NCBI GenBank assembly: GCA_009746045.1
Contig: RPFO01000041.1
Coordinates: 2,708,613 to 2,772,612, forward strand
From: Mesostigma viride
Taxonomy: Eukaryota > Streptophyta > Mesostigmatophyceae > Mesostigmatales > Mesostigmataceae
Length of the DNA stretch: 64,000 nt
Direction: 5' to 3'
Part shown: one piece after another, positions 1 through 11,082 of the stretch
Layout of the letters: each line of letters starts with the position of its first letter
How positions within the stretch are numbered: position 1 is the stretch's first letter
The notes under the pieces: model-generated
Told to the model about the DNA's origin: nothing
Seen by the model: only the letters and a program-made list of their open reading frames with translations
Database searches by the model: none
Position numbers and translations under genes: made by a program

Positions 1-48
1 TATTGCTCTAGTTGTGTTGAAAACTGATAAGCTCGTAAGATCAATCAT
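1..48. repeat. DIRS terminal-block remnant at window edge
   Basis: Bases 1-33 match 46945-46977 with one mismatch, and 34-48 match the terminal core CGTAAGATCAATCAT seen at 47457-47471. The roughly 480 bp lying between these two pieces at 46977-47456 are missing here. This is therefore an internally deleted terminal block that abuts the truncated recombinase of DIRS copy I. Confidence 0.7.
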
Positions 49-442
49 AGTTGAGGCTCCCAAACAAGGGCTCCTCGGGCTCCCGCCCAGCGCACAGGCG
101 CTCGAGCACGTACAGCGAGAGGGGGTCCTGCACCACCACCGCCTGTGCACCCCCCTTGGCTGTCTTGGGATCCCGCAGAAGAAGCGCGCCCAGTCCTCGC
201 TGCCCCAGTCGACGGTCGCCGCGCAGCGCCACGTCCCCCACTCGGAGCTTGAAGGCCTCCCCGATGCGCAGGTATTGCTGGAAAGTGATGACGCACACGG
301 CTGCTGCCATGGGCGCCCCCTGCCAGCGGAGGATCTGCACCACCAGGTAGAGCAGCTCCCACGGCACCGGATTGGGGCTATGGGTTTGCACGCGTCGCTG
401 CCACCCGTACAAGAGCCGGCGGGCCTCGCGCCACCCCTGCAC
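41..442 (-). pseudogene. DIRS copy I: truncated tyrosine recombinase
   Basis: The minus-strand frame matches the recombinase of copy II (25090-25490) through the conserved stretch YLRIGEAFKLRVGDVALRG, which carries the first catalytic Arg of box I. It stops where it meets the terminal remnant, so the R-H box and the nucleophilic Tyr are gone. It lies one frame away from the upstream RT frame, so a frameshift falls near 440-480. It cannot encode an active recombinase. Confidence 0.8.
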
Positions 443-2336
443 TTGGCTGGGGTAGTACAGTTGCAGCCCACACAGGCGCCCTCATGCACATGGAACGCCC
501 TGCTCCCCCTCCATCCTCGTAGACAGACACGAGCCACTCGCAGAACACGCTCTCCGCTTCCTCCGGCGGTACAGCACCATAGGGCTCAGCCCAAAGAAGG
601 TACGCGATCACTGCGCGATGGTAGCTGCGCAGGGTCGCGGGCAGCACGGTGCTCTGCAGTAGCTCCTGCCGCCCTCCCGGCCGTGGGTTACTCTCCACAT
701 CGCCATCGGCGGTCAGGTCCCGCACCCACCGGCCCCGGCTGGGCGCGTCAGCGGGGTTTCGCTCCGAGCGGATGTACACCCAGTGGTACCTGGTGTTGCT
801 GGCACAGCCCAGGGCGGCAGCGCGGCGGCACCACGTGAGGGAGGCCAGCTCATGGTAGCTTGCTCGTCCCCGGGCCAGCACCGCCTCAGTGTCATGGACG
901 AGGAGGGCTAGTCGCTTCGCTGACGGCCACAAGCTCCCATCTTGGTGAAACTCGATGCCCAGGATCTCCACAGCTCGGCCCTCCCGCGCCCGCTCGACCT
1001 TTTTCTCATTCACCACCAGGCCAGCTGGCGCGTAGCACTCGGTGCATGCGCGGTCCAGCAGCGCGTTCGCCTCTGCTGCGCTGCGCGCGTGTGTGGTGCC
1101 CAGATCCTCGATCATGACCAACTGTGCCGGGCGAGGAGGGTCCTCGGGCAGCAGCTGCCAGTCAAGCTCGGCGGCCCCCACCAACTCCATCCACTCCCGT
1201 CCTCCCTCACACACTGTGCGCACCCCGAGCTGATGCATCGGGACGCTCACACTCAGCCCGGGGTTCAGCTTCCCCGGCGCGAACAGGGTCTGCATGTGCG
1301 CCACCTGCGCCAGCAGGACCGAGTGGGACCACCCCATCACCAGAACACGGAACCTGGGATAGAGCCGGCGGCGCTCCCCTGGTTGGCCGACCTCGTCCGA
1401 CCAGACTGGGGGCAGCGCGAACCACTCCCGCCACTCCGTTGGCACAGAGAAGCGGTAGTAGTACGTCTCCAGGTCCGTTTTGCTCGAGTAGCTGGGCGCG
1501 CCCCGGCCGGCCATCTCTGCCACCGCCCCCACATCTGGCAGGTAACAGCTGCCAGGGGTGAGGAACTTGTCGTTGCTCTGCACCATGTTGCAGATGAGTC
1601 GCTGGCGCTGGGCTGACGGGTCCACCACCCCTGGATCGCGCTTGGGCACGCCGAACAGGCCGTTGGTGACCGGTGGTTCCTCCTCGCTATACTCTGTCAT
1701 CCCGGTCTCCGCCAGCCGCACGCTCAGGCGCGCGTACTCCGTGTCGCTCGCACAGCCATGCGTTACTCGCCGTCGACGCCCTGGCTGCGCTACCTCTTCC
1801 CTCAAAATATTTTTTATATTGCCATATACCTCCCTCCACTGGGGGGGGAGGCAGTCCATCAGCGGCACTCCGCCCGCGGGCAGCGCAAGTCTCTCCGGGG
1901 CAATTATTTCATATTGCCCGTCGGGCCCATAGGGCCCAGACTCAACGTCATGCACCAGGTCCTCTGCCGCTACGGCTCTCAGCCGGCGCTCATGGACCTG
2001 GGCGGCAATCTCCAGCCCTTGTAGGGCCGCCTGCTGGGCCGCAGTGCAGGGGGTCACTAAGGACACCCTGCTGGTACCGCAACCCGCGGGCTCCTGGGCA
2101 ACAGGTGCGGGCAAAGCCATCCGCATGCCACCGACAGGACCCGTTTCAGGCGGTTCCTGTGCTCCCCTCCACAACCAGATGAGGCCATCCACGATTCGCG
2201 CGCTGCGCAGGAGCAGGGCCCGCCGCCGCATGGCCCGCTGATACCTACGTCTGGTTGATCTCCCTCGATCTGGATTCCCTGATTTGTCGGGGCGGAGGGA
2301 GCGAAGGAGGCGAGGGACGCCGCTGGGAGACAGCAC
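378..2336 (-). pseudogene. DIRS copy I ORF2: RT, deleted RNase H, 2A remnant, YR start
   Basis: This 652-codon minus frame aligns along its length with ORF2 of copy II. It has the N-terminal arginine-rich region, the RT fingers and palm, a 2A-like stretch and the start of the recombinase. Three defects are visible. The RT catalytic motif reads MIED where copy II has MIDD. About 590 bp are deleted between the ASL and WCRR motifs (near 834-842), removing the RNase H acidic residues. The StopGo motif reads NPRP. The first 29 codons are read-through from the adjacent array and real homology begins at about 2250. Defective and not expressed as a working polyprotein. Confidence 0.85.
678..701 (-). 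other. Mutated 2A-type StopGo motif (NPRP)
   Basis: The minus-strand codons give DVESNPRP, where copy II has DVESNPGP at the same place between RNase H and recombinase. The Gly whose peptide bond to the next Pro is skipped is replaced by Arg (GGG-type to CGG), which should abolish ribosome skipping. Confidence 0.75.
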
Positions 2337-2830
2337 ATATAAAAAATAAATAGAGCATTTAATATTTTATAATAGGCCCTGGTCTTTTATAAGGGGCAGT
2401 AGTCACAATTTAGAAGGGCCTTGGAATTTAATAAGGGGCGCCAGTGTGGTGGTACGAGATCTGCCCTCTAATAGGGTGTAAGTCCGTACAAGTAACTTGT
2501 AAACTAGTTCTAAGTACTTGGATGTAGTTCCAAGTACTTCACTTGGCCTACAGGGTAGTACAGTCTACTTCAATCTACTTCAAACTAGTTCATTCTAGTT
2601 CAAACCAGTGCTGACGTGCTTCGGCGTAGCACTGGACGCTCAGGAGGTCAACGAACCTACTGGGGTGTAGTAGACCAAGACTAAACGTAGTACAATGTCA
2701 AAAGAATTAGTAGGGATGGGTTCCTTGTAGTACAACTGGCCAAGGGTGCTTTTGGCGCCAAAACCAGGTGTACCGGACTTGCATCCGCCACAGTGGGCAA
2801 GTACGCTGCCACTTCGCATGGTGTACGAAT
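2257..2830. repeat. DIRS-type terminal block in unit 1
   Basis: It begins GGTTGATCTCCCTCGATC, followed by the shared core GGATTCCCTGATTT. Next come an array of CTAGTT, AGTACTT and TCTACTTCAA words (2490-2610) and a stretch with GTAGTACAATGT that matches the left end of copy II in reverse (20690-20760). A hairpin with 8-bp arms CCAGTGCT/AGCACTGG lies at about 2606-2637. Repeated at +2411 and +4822. Confidence 0.7.
2750..2763. promoter_or_regulatory. Palindrome TTTTGGCGCCAAAA (E2F-like site)
   Basis: A perfect 14-bp palindrome containing TTTGGCGCCAAA, the symmetric form of the E2F consensus. It recurs at 5161-5174 and 7572-7585 in the later units, and as TTTGGCGCCAAA at 29112-29123 inside the hAT element. 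Factor binding is inferred from the consensus only. Confidence 0.4.
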
Positions 2831-4345
2831 ATTGTATGGGTCACGGAATTGTGTTTCGACCCGAATTAGAAGGACCTGGGCCGCCGCCGGCCCAAGTCTG
2901 AGAAAAAGTGCGGGCATATAACCAGCCGAGGTGTGCCTGTGCTGGTATTCGTTTTTATTAGTGGTGACGGCCAGCCATGGTGGCAGGCAATGATTTAAAC
3001 GAATGCAAAAGGCCTCCCCGAGTCCGGGGGGGCTGGGAATGAATTTTATTTAGAGACGCGCGACGGTGGTCGGCGTCCAAGCGGTCGTTTGAGGGCCAGA
3101 CGTTGAAAATCGGGGCAGAAATTGCGGATTTAGTGCCGAAATCTGCGGTAGGGTGCCGGCAATCTTTTTCGGCCTTAACTGACCTGGGACGAGGCGAATA
3201 AAGGTTGCTTGGACCTGTTTCGATGGTCCTAAACGACGAGCAAAGGTGGCCGGCTGCTGTCCCGACGTTTGAGGGGTGGGCATAGAAATTTGGACCCGAA
3301 ATTGAGTCGCAAGGCCGGAAAGTGCGGTAAGGGAACGAAAATTTTATTTCGGCCCTGGGCGTGCTTGTTCGAGCTGTTTTACGTTTGATACTGCCTTGCG
3401 TGATGACCCTCAACGACGAGCAGTGTAAAAAATATAGTAGGCTGCAATGCCGGCTGCCCAAGATCTGAATGCGGCATCATTAGCTACCTTTGGCTCACGG
3501 GGCTTTGCGGGCAGGGCATACCGCGTCACAGCCCGATGGCTTTGAAGGAGCGGGTCGGCTGGTCCATTACGTGATGGTAACGTGAAAAAGAATATGTGGA
3601 GCCGAATTTTATGGGGAAAACCGGTGGCTGGAGGAGCGCTGGGTGTGGCTCCCTGGTTTTTATTTCTCGAGGGCTTACGTGGTGGTAGGGCGGCTCGGCG
3701 GCCTTGGGCCAGTGGTGGCCGGTTGGGGGAGGTGCCTTTCTTGACGGCTTTGGGGAGCTAAGGACTGTGGTGTTTTGGAACTGGGGGGAGGCAAAATGAG
3801 CGGCCTACGTAAAAAGACTTTTGGGCGCTGCCAGGCTAGTACCCTGAGAGCTTTGGGATGACATCTGTAATGGCATCCAAGAGGTGGGCAGGCAATGGGG
3901 GGAGCCTGGTGAGACCGGCTGGTTTTGACGGTTGTGAGGGCTAAGAGCAGGGGCGCTTGCTCAAGATAGCCTAAGTGACCAGCTAGCTGTCCTGAGAATG
4001 GAATGGAGATTACACCTTGCTATGTATGCCGCCGGCAGCCCTCTAGGGCGAGTACCTGGGGATGCTTGCACCCCGGGTTACGCCCTGCAAACAGAGGGTT
4101 GTGACCGTAGCGGCAGCTTGTGGCATGTGACTTTTGGCGAGTCGCTGGGCCATAGCACTGGATCGTGACAGTTATGGCATGAGGAGCGCGAGGAGGATGG
4201 TGTAGGGTGGAAGTTGGCAGACGTGCCAGCTATTTTCGCTGGACGAGGAGGGGGGAAAGGTGTGGGGGATGGATTGACCGTACCTTTGGTTGGACGCTGT
4301 TCTCTCCTATCCAAGGGGGATCAAGGCATTGTTTGAGACTTCGCT

Positions 4346-4383
4346 AGTGGGGCGCACTCCAGCAGACAAGCTGGGGCCCCACT
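4346..4383 (+). other. Two-stem hairpin, copy 1 (array unit 1)
   Basis: Outer arms AGTGGGGC/GCCCCACT pair perfectly. On the 5' side an unpaired GCACT follows, then inner arms CCAGCa/aGCTGG (five pairs and an A.A mismatch) closing a GACA loop, then a single unpaired G on the 3' side. The layout is shared by all copies described in the findings. The unit-2 equivalent is at 6757-6794. Confidence 0.8.
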
Positions 4384-4412
4384 GTTGGTGGCAGGCTTCC
4401 CCGCGACCAGTA

Positions 4413-4450
4413 AGTGAGGGGCACTCTAGCAGCCATGCTAGGCCTTCACT
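4413..4450 (+). other. Two-stem hairpin, copy 2 (array unit 1)
   Basis: Outer arms AGTGAGGG/CCTTCACT (eight pairs, one G.U), 5' bulge GCACT, inner arms CTAGCA/TGCTAG, loop GCCA, 3' bulge G. It lies 29 bp after copy 1. Stem letters differ from copy 1 while pairing and bulges are kept. The unit-2 equivalent is at 6824-6861. Confidence 0.8.
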
Positions 4451-6756
4451 ATTGGTGACGGGTCCTCCACGGCCAGAATGGCCAGGCTGGGGGAAGCGGG
4501 AAGTGAGATGGCAGCATCAGCTGGCTGGGGGGGCCTGCAGATGCTTTATTCACCAATTATGCGACTTTGGTCCAAGAGTCTCTTGTGCGTAAACGTATTT
4601 TGTAAAAAATAATGTCTGGAGCCCTCAGTGATGGAGTGAACGAGTTGAGACATGCATAGGGATGGTTGATCTCCCTCGATCTGGATTCCCTGATTTGTCG
4701 GGGCGGAGGGAGCGAAGGAGGCGAGGGACGCCGCTGGGAGACAGCACATATAAAAAATAAATAGAGCATTTAATATTTTATAATAGGCCCTGGTCTTTTA
4801 TAAGGGGCAGTAGTCACAATTTATAAGGGCCCTGGAATTTAATAAGGGGCGCCAGTGTGGTGGTACGAGATCTGCCCTCTAATAGGGTGTAAGTCCGTAC
4901 AAGTAACTTGTAAACTAGTTCTAAGTACTTGGATGTAGTTCCAAGTACTTCACTTGGCCTACAGGGTAGTACAGTCTACTTCAATCTACTTCAAACTAGT
5001 TCATTCTAGTTCAAACCAGTGCTGACGTGCTTCGGCGTAGCACTGGACGCTCAAGAGGTGAACGGACCTACTGGGGTGTAGTAGACCAAGACTAAACGTA
5101 GTACAATGTCAAAAGAATTAGTAGGGATGGGTTCCTTGTAGTACAACTGGCCAAGGGTGCTTTTGGCGCCAAAACCAGGTGTACCGGACTTGCATCCGCC
5201 ACAGTGGGCAAGTACGCTGCCACTTCGCATGGTGTACGAATATTGTATGGGTCACGGAATTGTGTTTCGACCCGAATTAGAAGGACCTGGGCCGCCGCCG
5301 GCCCAAGTCTGAGAAAAAGTGCGGGCATATAACCAGCCGAGGTGTGCCTGTGCTGGTATTCGTTTTTATTAGTGGTGACGGCCAGCCATGGTGGCAGGCA
5401 ATGATTTAAACGAATGCAAAAGGCCTCCCCGAGTCCGGGGGGGCTGGGAATGAATTTTATTTAGAGACGCGCGACGGTGGTCGGCGTCCAAGCGGTCGTT
5501 TGAGGGCCAGACGTTGAAAATCGGGGCAGAAATTGCGGATTTAGTGCCGAAATCTGCGGTAGGGTGCCGGCAATCTTTTTCGGCCTTAACTGACCTGGGA
5601 CGAGGCGAATAAAGGTTGCTTGGACCTGTTTCGATGGTCCTAAACGACGAGCAAAGGTGGCCGGCTGCTGTCCCGACGTTTGAGGGGTGGGCATAGAAAT
5701 TTGGACCCGAAATTGAGTCGCAAGGCCGGAAAGTGCGGTAAGGGAACGAAAATTTTATTTCGGCCCTGGGCGTGCTTGTTCGAGCTGTTTTACGTTTGAT
5801 ACTGCCTTGCGTGATGACCCTCAACGACGAGCAGTGTAAAAAATATAGTAGGCTGCAATGCCGGCTGCCCAAGATCTGAATGCGGCATCATTAGCTACCT
5901 TTGGCTCACGGGGCTTTGCGGGCAGGGCATACCGCGTCACAGCCCGATGGCTTTGAAGGAGCGGGTCGGCTGGTCCATTACGTGATGGTAACGTGAAAAA
6001 GAATATGTGGAGCCGAATTTTATGGGGAAAACCGGTGGCTGGAGGAGCGCTGGGTGTGGCTCCCTGGTTTTTATTTCTCGAGGGCTTACGTGGTGGTAGG
6101 GCGGCTCGGCGGCCTTGGGCCAGTGGTGGCCGGTTGGGGGAGGTGCCTTTCTTGACGGCTTTGGGGAGCTAAGGACTGTGGTGTTTTGGAACTGGGGGGA
6201 GGCAAAATGAGCGGCCTACGTAAAAAGACTTTTGGGCGCTGCCAGGCTAGTACCCTGAGAGCTTTGGGATGACATCTGTAATGGCATCCAAGAGGTGGGC
6301 AGGCAATGGGGGGAGCCTGGTGAGACCGGCTGGTTTTGACGGTTGTGAGGGCTAAGAGCAGGGGCGCTTGCTCAAGATAGCCTAAGTGACCAGCTAGCTG
6401 TCCTGAGAATGGAATGGAGATTACACCTTGCTATGTATGCCGCCGGCAGCCCTCTAGGGCGAGTACCTGGGGATGCTTGCACCCCGGGTTACGCCCTGCA
6501 AACAGAGGGTTGTGACCGTAGCGGCAGCTTGTGGCATGTGACTTTTGGCGAGTCGCTGGGCCATAGCACTGGATCGTGACAGTTATGGCATGAGGAGCGC
6601 GAGGAGGATGGTGTAGGGTGGAAGTTGGCAGACGTGCCAGCTATTTTCGCTGGACGAGGAGGGGGGAAAGGTGTGGGGGATGGATTGACCGTACCTTTGG
6701 TTGGACGCTGTTCTCTCCTATCCAAGGGGGATCAAGGCATTGTTTGAGACTTCGCT

Positions 6757-6861
6757 AGTGGGGCGCACTCCAGCAGACAAGCTGGGGCCCCACTGTTGGT
6801 GGCAGGCTTCCCCGCGACCAGTAAGTGAGGGGCACTCTAGCAGCCATGCTAGGCCTTCACT
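6757..6861 (+). other. Hairpin pair in array unit 2
   Basis: An exact repeat of the unit-1 pair, with hairpins at 6757-6794 and 6824-6861. The third unit lost both through an internal deletion between the equivalents of 2960 and 4499, marked by a foreign 20-bp filler at about 7789-7808. Confidence 0.8.
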
Positions 6862-7975
6862 ATTGGTGACGGGTCCTCCACGGCCAGAATGGCCAGGCTG
6901 GGGGAAGCGGGAAGTGAGATGGCAGCATCAGCTGGCTGGGGGGGCCTGCAGATGCTTTATTCACCAATTATGCGACTTTGGTCCAAGAGTCTCTTGTGCG
7001 TAAACGTATTTTGTAAAAAATAATGTCTGGAGCCCTCAGTGATGGAGTGAACGAGTTGAGACATGCATAGGGATGGTTGATCTCCCTCGATCTGGATTCC
7101 CTGATTTGTCGGGGCGGAGGGAGCGAAGGAGGCGAGGGACGCCGCTGGGAGACAGCACATATAAAAAATAAATAGAGCATTTAATATTTTATAATAGGCC
7201 CTGGTCTTTTATAAGGGGCAGTAGTCACAATTTATAAGGGCCCTGGAATTTAATAAGGGGCGCCAGTGTGGTGGTACGAGATCTGCCCTCTAATAGGGTG
7301 TAAGTCCGTACAAGTAACTTGTAAACTAGTTCTAAGTACTTGGATGTAGTTCCAAGTACTTCACTTGGCCTACAGGGTAGTACAGTCTACTTCAATCTAC
7401 TTCAAACTAGTTCATTCTAGTTCAAACCAGTGCTGACGTGCTTCGGCGTAGCACTGGACGCTCAAGAGGTGAACGGACCTACTGGGGTGTAGTAGACCAA
7501 GACTAAACGTAGTACAATGTCAAAAGAATTAGTAGGGATGGGTTCCTTGTAGTACAACTGGCCAAGGGTGCTTTTGGCGCCAAAACCAGGTGTACCGGAC
7601 TTGCATCCGCCACAGTGGGCAAGTACGCTGCCACTTCGCATGGTGTACGAATATTGTATGGGTCACGGAATTGTGTTTCGACCCGAATTAGAAGGACCTG
7701 GGCCGCCGCCGGCCCAAGTCTGAGAAAAAGTGCTGGCATATAACCAGCCGAGGTGTGCAATGATGTGCTGGTATTCGTTTTTATTAGCCCACCCAACCCA
7801 CCCTGAGGGAAGTGAGATGGCAGCATCAGCTGGCTGGGGGGGCCTGCAGATGCTTTATTCACCAATTATGCGACTTTGGTCCAAGAGTCTCTTGTGCGTA
7901 AACGTATTTTGTAAAAAATAATGTCTGGAGCCCTCAGTGATGGAGTGAACGAGTTGAGACATGCATAGGCCGGAG

Positions 7976-8352
7976 GGACCGTAGGTGCGCGCGGTCGAGG
8001 GGCTTGATGGCCACCTCTTGGAGGGGGAATACACCTCGCCCTCTCACTTCTTCTGGGAAGAGCCCGCCACTCCTCCCTCCGCCTTGTCCTCCTTTCCTCG
8101 CGCCGACGCCAACGCATCGCGCTCCTTCTTGTGTGCCCGCAGCGCTCGTCGGGCCGCCCGCGTGCGGACACCCCCTGCCGGCCGGTAGGGCAGCATGTAC
8201 CCGGACGCGTTCCAAGACCCGCTGGTCTCCACCAGCAGGAGAGCCTCCACGCAGAGCGCCAGGTACTCCACGCCCGCCAGCTCGCTGCACACGTTGGGAC
8301 TGAGCTCCTTGTTGAGCGTATCCCAGACGTGGCACAGGTTCTGGGCCAGCTC
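7976..8352 (-). pseudogene. DIRS copy I ORF1, C-terminal fragment
   Basis: The minus frame ending at 8044 matches the C-terminus of ORF1 in copy IV (49660-49971) nearly residue for residue and resembles the ORF1 end of copy II: a conserved helix-rich stretch with ELAGVEYLALCVEALLLVE, then a basic Ala/Lys-rich tail. It is cut at 8352 by the LTR element; the rest of ORF1 resumes at 17760 after a repeated AGCTC. Role by analogy: the Gag-like nucleic-acid-binding protein of a DIRS element. Confidence 0.75.
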
Positions 8353-9020
8353 TGTTACGTCCCGGCCCTTTTGGACGGACGTAACAATGGAATAAATTAT
8401 GTAGTTTGACTTGTTGTCATGGTCCGTAGGACTTTGGGACTCATTTCGGGACTTAATTTGGGAATTGTCCCTTGGTCAGGACTTTTGTATGGAACTATGA
8501 CAGTTTGGGTGATTCGGACCAGTTATTTTGGGCCTAGGTTGTTGTATACGTGTATCTTCTAGGGGCCGGTGCAGTCGCGCCGCGCTGCGTACTTTATAGC
8601 TAGTTGAGATATTATACTCATGCGCGGATTCTGTAGGCGAGGGTCGATGTCGACCCGAGGATCCTGTGTGGACTGCATTCTTTGGAAGGTCGGCGCCATG
8701 TCGGCGCCCCTTGCCAGCGTAGTGGCAGACCTAGGTGAAATTGGTCCGAGGACGAGAGTCTCGTCCTCTTGGTTTGATGAATGATAAGTGCGAATACGCC
8801 TACACATTAAACCTGGGGCAACTATCCATTTGTAATTGGTATTGCTAGCCATTATAAGTGTGTATTAATTAGCTTGGCATCAAGTCGCGGTGCCAGATAT
8901 CTCACGACCCCAGTCGTGAAGCGCAATCTGCATTAGGCCACCTTGAATCTTCCTAATTCCGGCATGGTAGATCTTTCGCTACGTGGCTCAGGCTAGGTGT
9001 GTCTGGGCTGGGACGTAACA
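8353..9020 (+). repeat. 5' LTR
   Basis: 668 bp, starting TGTTACGTCCCGGCCC and ending GGGCTGGGACGTAACA, so the ends also form a short inverted repeat. No clear TATA box or polyadenylation signal stands out. Confidence 0.92.
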
Positions 9021-9021
9021 C

Positions 9022-9034
9022 TGGTTATCGGAGG
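9022..9034 (+). other. Putative primer-binding site
   Basis: TGGTTATCGGAGG starts two bases after the 5' LTR, where a site complementary to a tRNA 3' CCA end is expected. The chromovirus has TGGACTCGGAGG in the same place, sharing CGGAGG. The tRNA is not identified. Confidence 0.5.
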
Positions 9035-9130
9035 AAATGTGCTGGAGAGGTCAGCTAACTCTCGCGGAGAGGGTTAGGGAAGCCAATTAGGAAACCAGGG
9101 CGGTGCTTGGCGTAGATAGAGGTTCCGGAA

Positions 9131-9335
9131 TTCAACGATTGCTGACAGGTCGGCGGCCAGCCCGTAAAGGGATTCAACGACGACCTAGGCAGCAAGCGGC
9201 CAGTCCGGGATACTCGGCGGGGCTAGCAATAGTCCTGTGGTGAGGTGCTGTCAACGAAAGCGTTCAGCTCTCCTGTTTTCAACGACACCAAGTGGCGGCC
9301 AGGGCTTGCCTTCAACGACACCGGGTGGCGGCCAG
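9131..9335 (+). repeat. Leader motif repeats TTCAACGA ... GCGGCCAG
   Basis: TTCAACGA recurs at 9131, 9173, 9278 and 9311 (with TCAACGA at 9251), and four of the five are followed 15-25 bp later by GCGGCCAG. They fill the untranslated leader between primer site and gag. A packaging or structural role is possible but inferred only from position. Confidence 0.5.
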
Positions 9336-10037
9336 CTCAGGAGGGATGAACGTCATCGAAGATGGTACGTCCCCTAGTTTAGATTTATCCTTCTAGACGC
9401 TTGCCTTCTCTCCGGGACCGCACGCGTAGGGGGTTTATGTTATACGTTGTACCCTCTATAGGTTGTAAATGTCGTTGGTGCCTATGGACGTCGCGGAGAC
9501 GGACATTCGTTGTTTGACCTGCAAGGGGTCGTGGGGGTGGATACCGTCTGGCTGTTGCCGACTGTGTTGACGGTGTTTACCTCCGTGTGTGCGTATAGCC
9601 CTTGCCGCGGAAAGCTCGGGCGTGTGCTGTGTTAGATTCCGTCTTCTTCCTCGTTGCGTTATGTGGTAACTGCACTGCACTTAGAGGTATTCCTGGGATT
9701 CCCCTTTTCCTTCTTGCAAGCTTCTGCTAGCCTATAATGCATTACGTCCCTACAGGGCATGTGAGGAATACATTAAGGATAAGGGCTCTATTGCCAGGTG
9801 GAAGGGATTGGATAATCTAGGAGATGCAGATAAGTCTAGTAAGGAACACATGCCATTGCCTGAGGGTATGCACACCACTCGTGAATGCTATAAGCCACCC
9901 ACACACAGCAAGGGAGGCAGCAGTCAGGAGGTGGGGACAGCAGTTACAGTTACCTTCTCCCAGCTGACCATTGGCTCTAGCAGACAATAGAGGGGATTAT
10001 TACTAGGGAATAGTACTAGGTTCTACATATATAAGAT

Positions 10038-10565
10038 GAGGGGGGTGGCCGGCATCTGCTTATTGACGTTTCGGTGGCGCGGCCCTTGGCTCTTAGCCAC
10101 GTGGCTGGGGCCTCCCTCACGGCAGGTTACACGGCGGACCGGGCGGAGCGGGCCAAGCTCCTGGCCTACGGCGACGTCGGGCACCATCGTGTGGTGCCCT
10201 TTGTCCTGGAGGAGTTTGGGGCCATGGGGCCCCTGACCTCCGCCTTCTTCAAGGAGTGTTGCCGGCTCCGGGAGGACCGGCTGGACCTGGAGGGCCAGCG
10301 GGCCCCATGGTCGGCGCGGACCTGGACGTCATATTGGCGTCAGCGCTTGTCGGTGGCGCTGACTCGGGCCATGGCTGACATCATGCTCCGCCGTACGCGG
10401 GCTGATTTTGCGGTGCAGCAGGGCTATTAGGTTCCTCCCGTTAGGCGTTTCCATTGGTCTTATCGTAGTATAGAGCTTTGACATGGCTCTGTATATAGGT
10501 TTATAGCTGGGCGTTTGCTTTGGTTTGAGTGATTTCACTCTGCTGTAAGTAATTATATTTTTAAT
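10038..10565 (+). mobile_element. 5'-truncated non-LTR copy with 13-bp TSD
   Basis: The segment is nearly identical to 58080-58604, the 3' end of the large non-LTR element, and carries its last 118 or so codons (10074-10430), including the end of the endonuclease domain. ACATATATAAGAT flanks it at 10025-10037 and 10566-10578. The insert ends in a T-rich tail rather than poly(A). Truncation plus target duplication is the classic result of target-primed reverse transcription. It shows the family was active after the LTR element landed. Confidence 0.93.
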
Positions 10566-10664
10566 ACATATATAAGATCTATAGCACGTGGTTGCCCTCT
10601 CTCCCTCTCTCTCTTTCTTTCTGGGGAGGTGTTGCCTGCAGTGTAAGGTATCGGTACGAGCACC

Positions 10665-10971
10665 ATGCCACGAAAACGGAGAGAAGCTGTCAACAGAGAG
10701 ATAGAACAGGTAGAAAACCACGAGCAAGGTATAGAGGTGGTAGAGGTACCACCGCACGTCCAAGTAGGGACAGGTACAGGTGAGGTCATGGAGAGACCTG
10801 CGGAAGGCTCCCCACGATCCAGAGACCAGGGCCGCAGAGATTCATCAGATGAAGACAGTCCAGACTCCAGGTTGGAACAAGGGGGGGACGGGCGCAGCCA
10901 GGAGATGCTCCAGCAGGGTTTCCAGCAGCAGCAACGGCAGCAGCAGCAGCAGGGTTTCCAGCAGCAACAAC

Positions 10972-11013
<42 letters not shown>

Positions 11014-11042
11014 GTTTCCATTTCCAGCAGCAGAAGCAGCAG

Positions 11043-11082
<40 letters not shown>

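Larger units (their letters stand above)
2252..7972 (+). repeat. Tandem array of 2411-bp DIRS-derived units
   Basis: Two full units (2252-4662 and 4663-7073) and a deleted third (7074-7969) follow head to tail with near-identical sequence. The array interrupts the ORF1/ORF2 junction of DIRS copy I: copy IV reads straight from CCTACGTC to GGGACCGTAGG, and here those flanks lie at 2244-2251 and 7980-7990. Each unit opens with a DIRS terminal block (for example 2257-2830) and ends with paired hairpins. I see no RT or recombinase; the 167-codon minus frames at 2958-3461 and 5369-5872 match nothing I know. Best read as a non-autonomous DIRS derivative. Confidence 0.8.
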
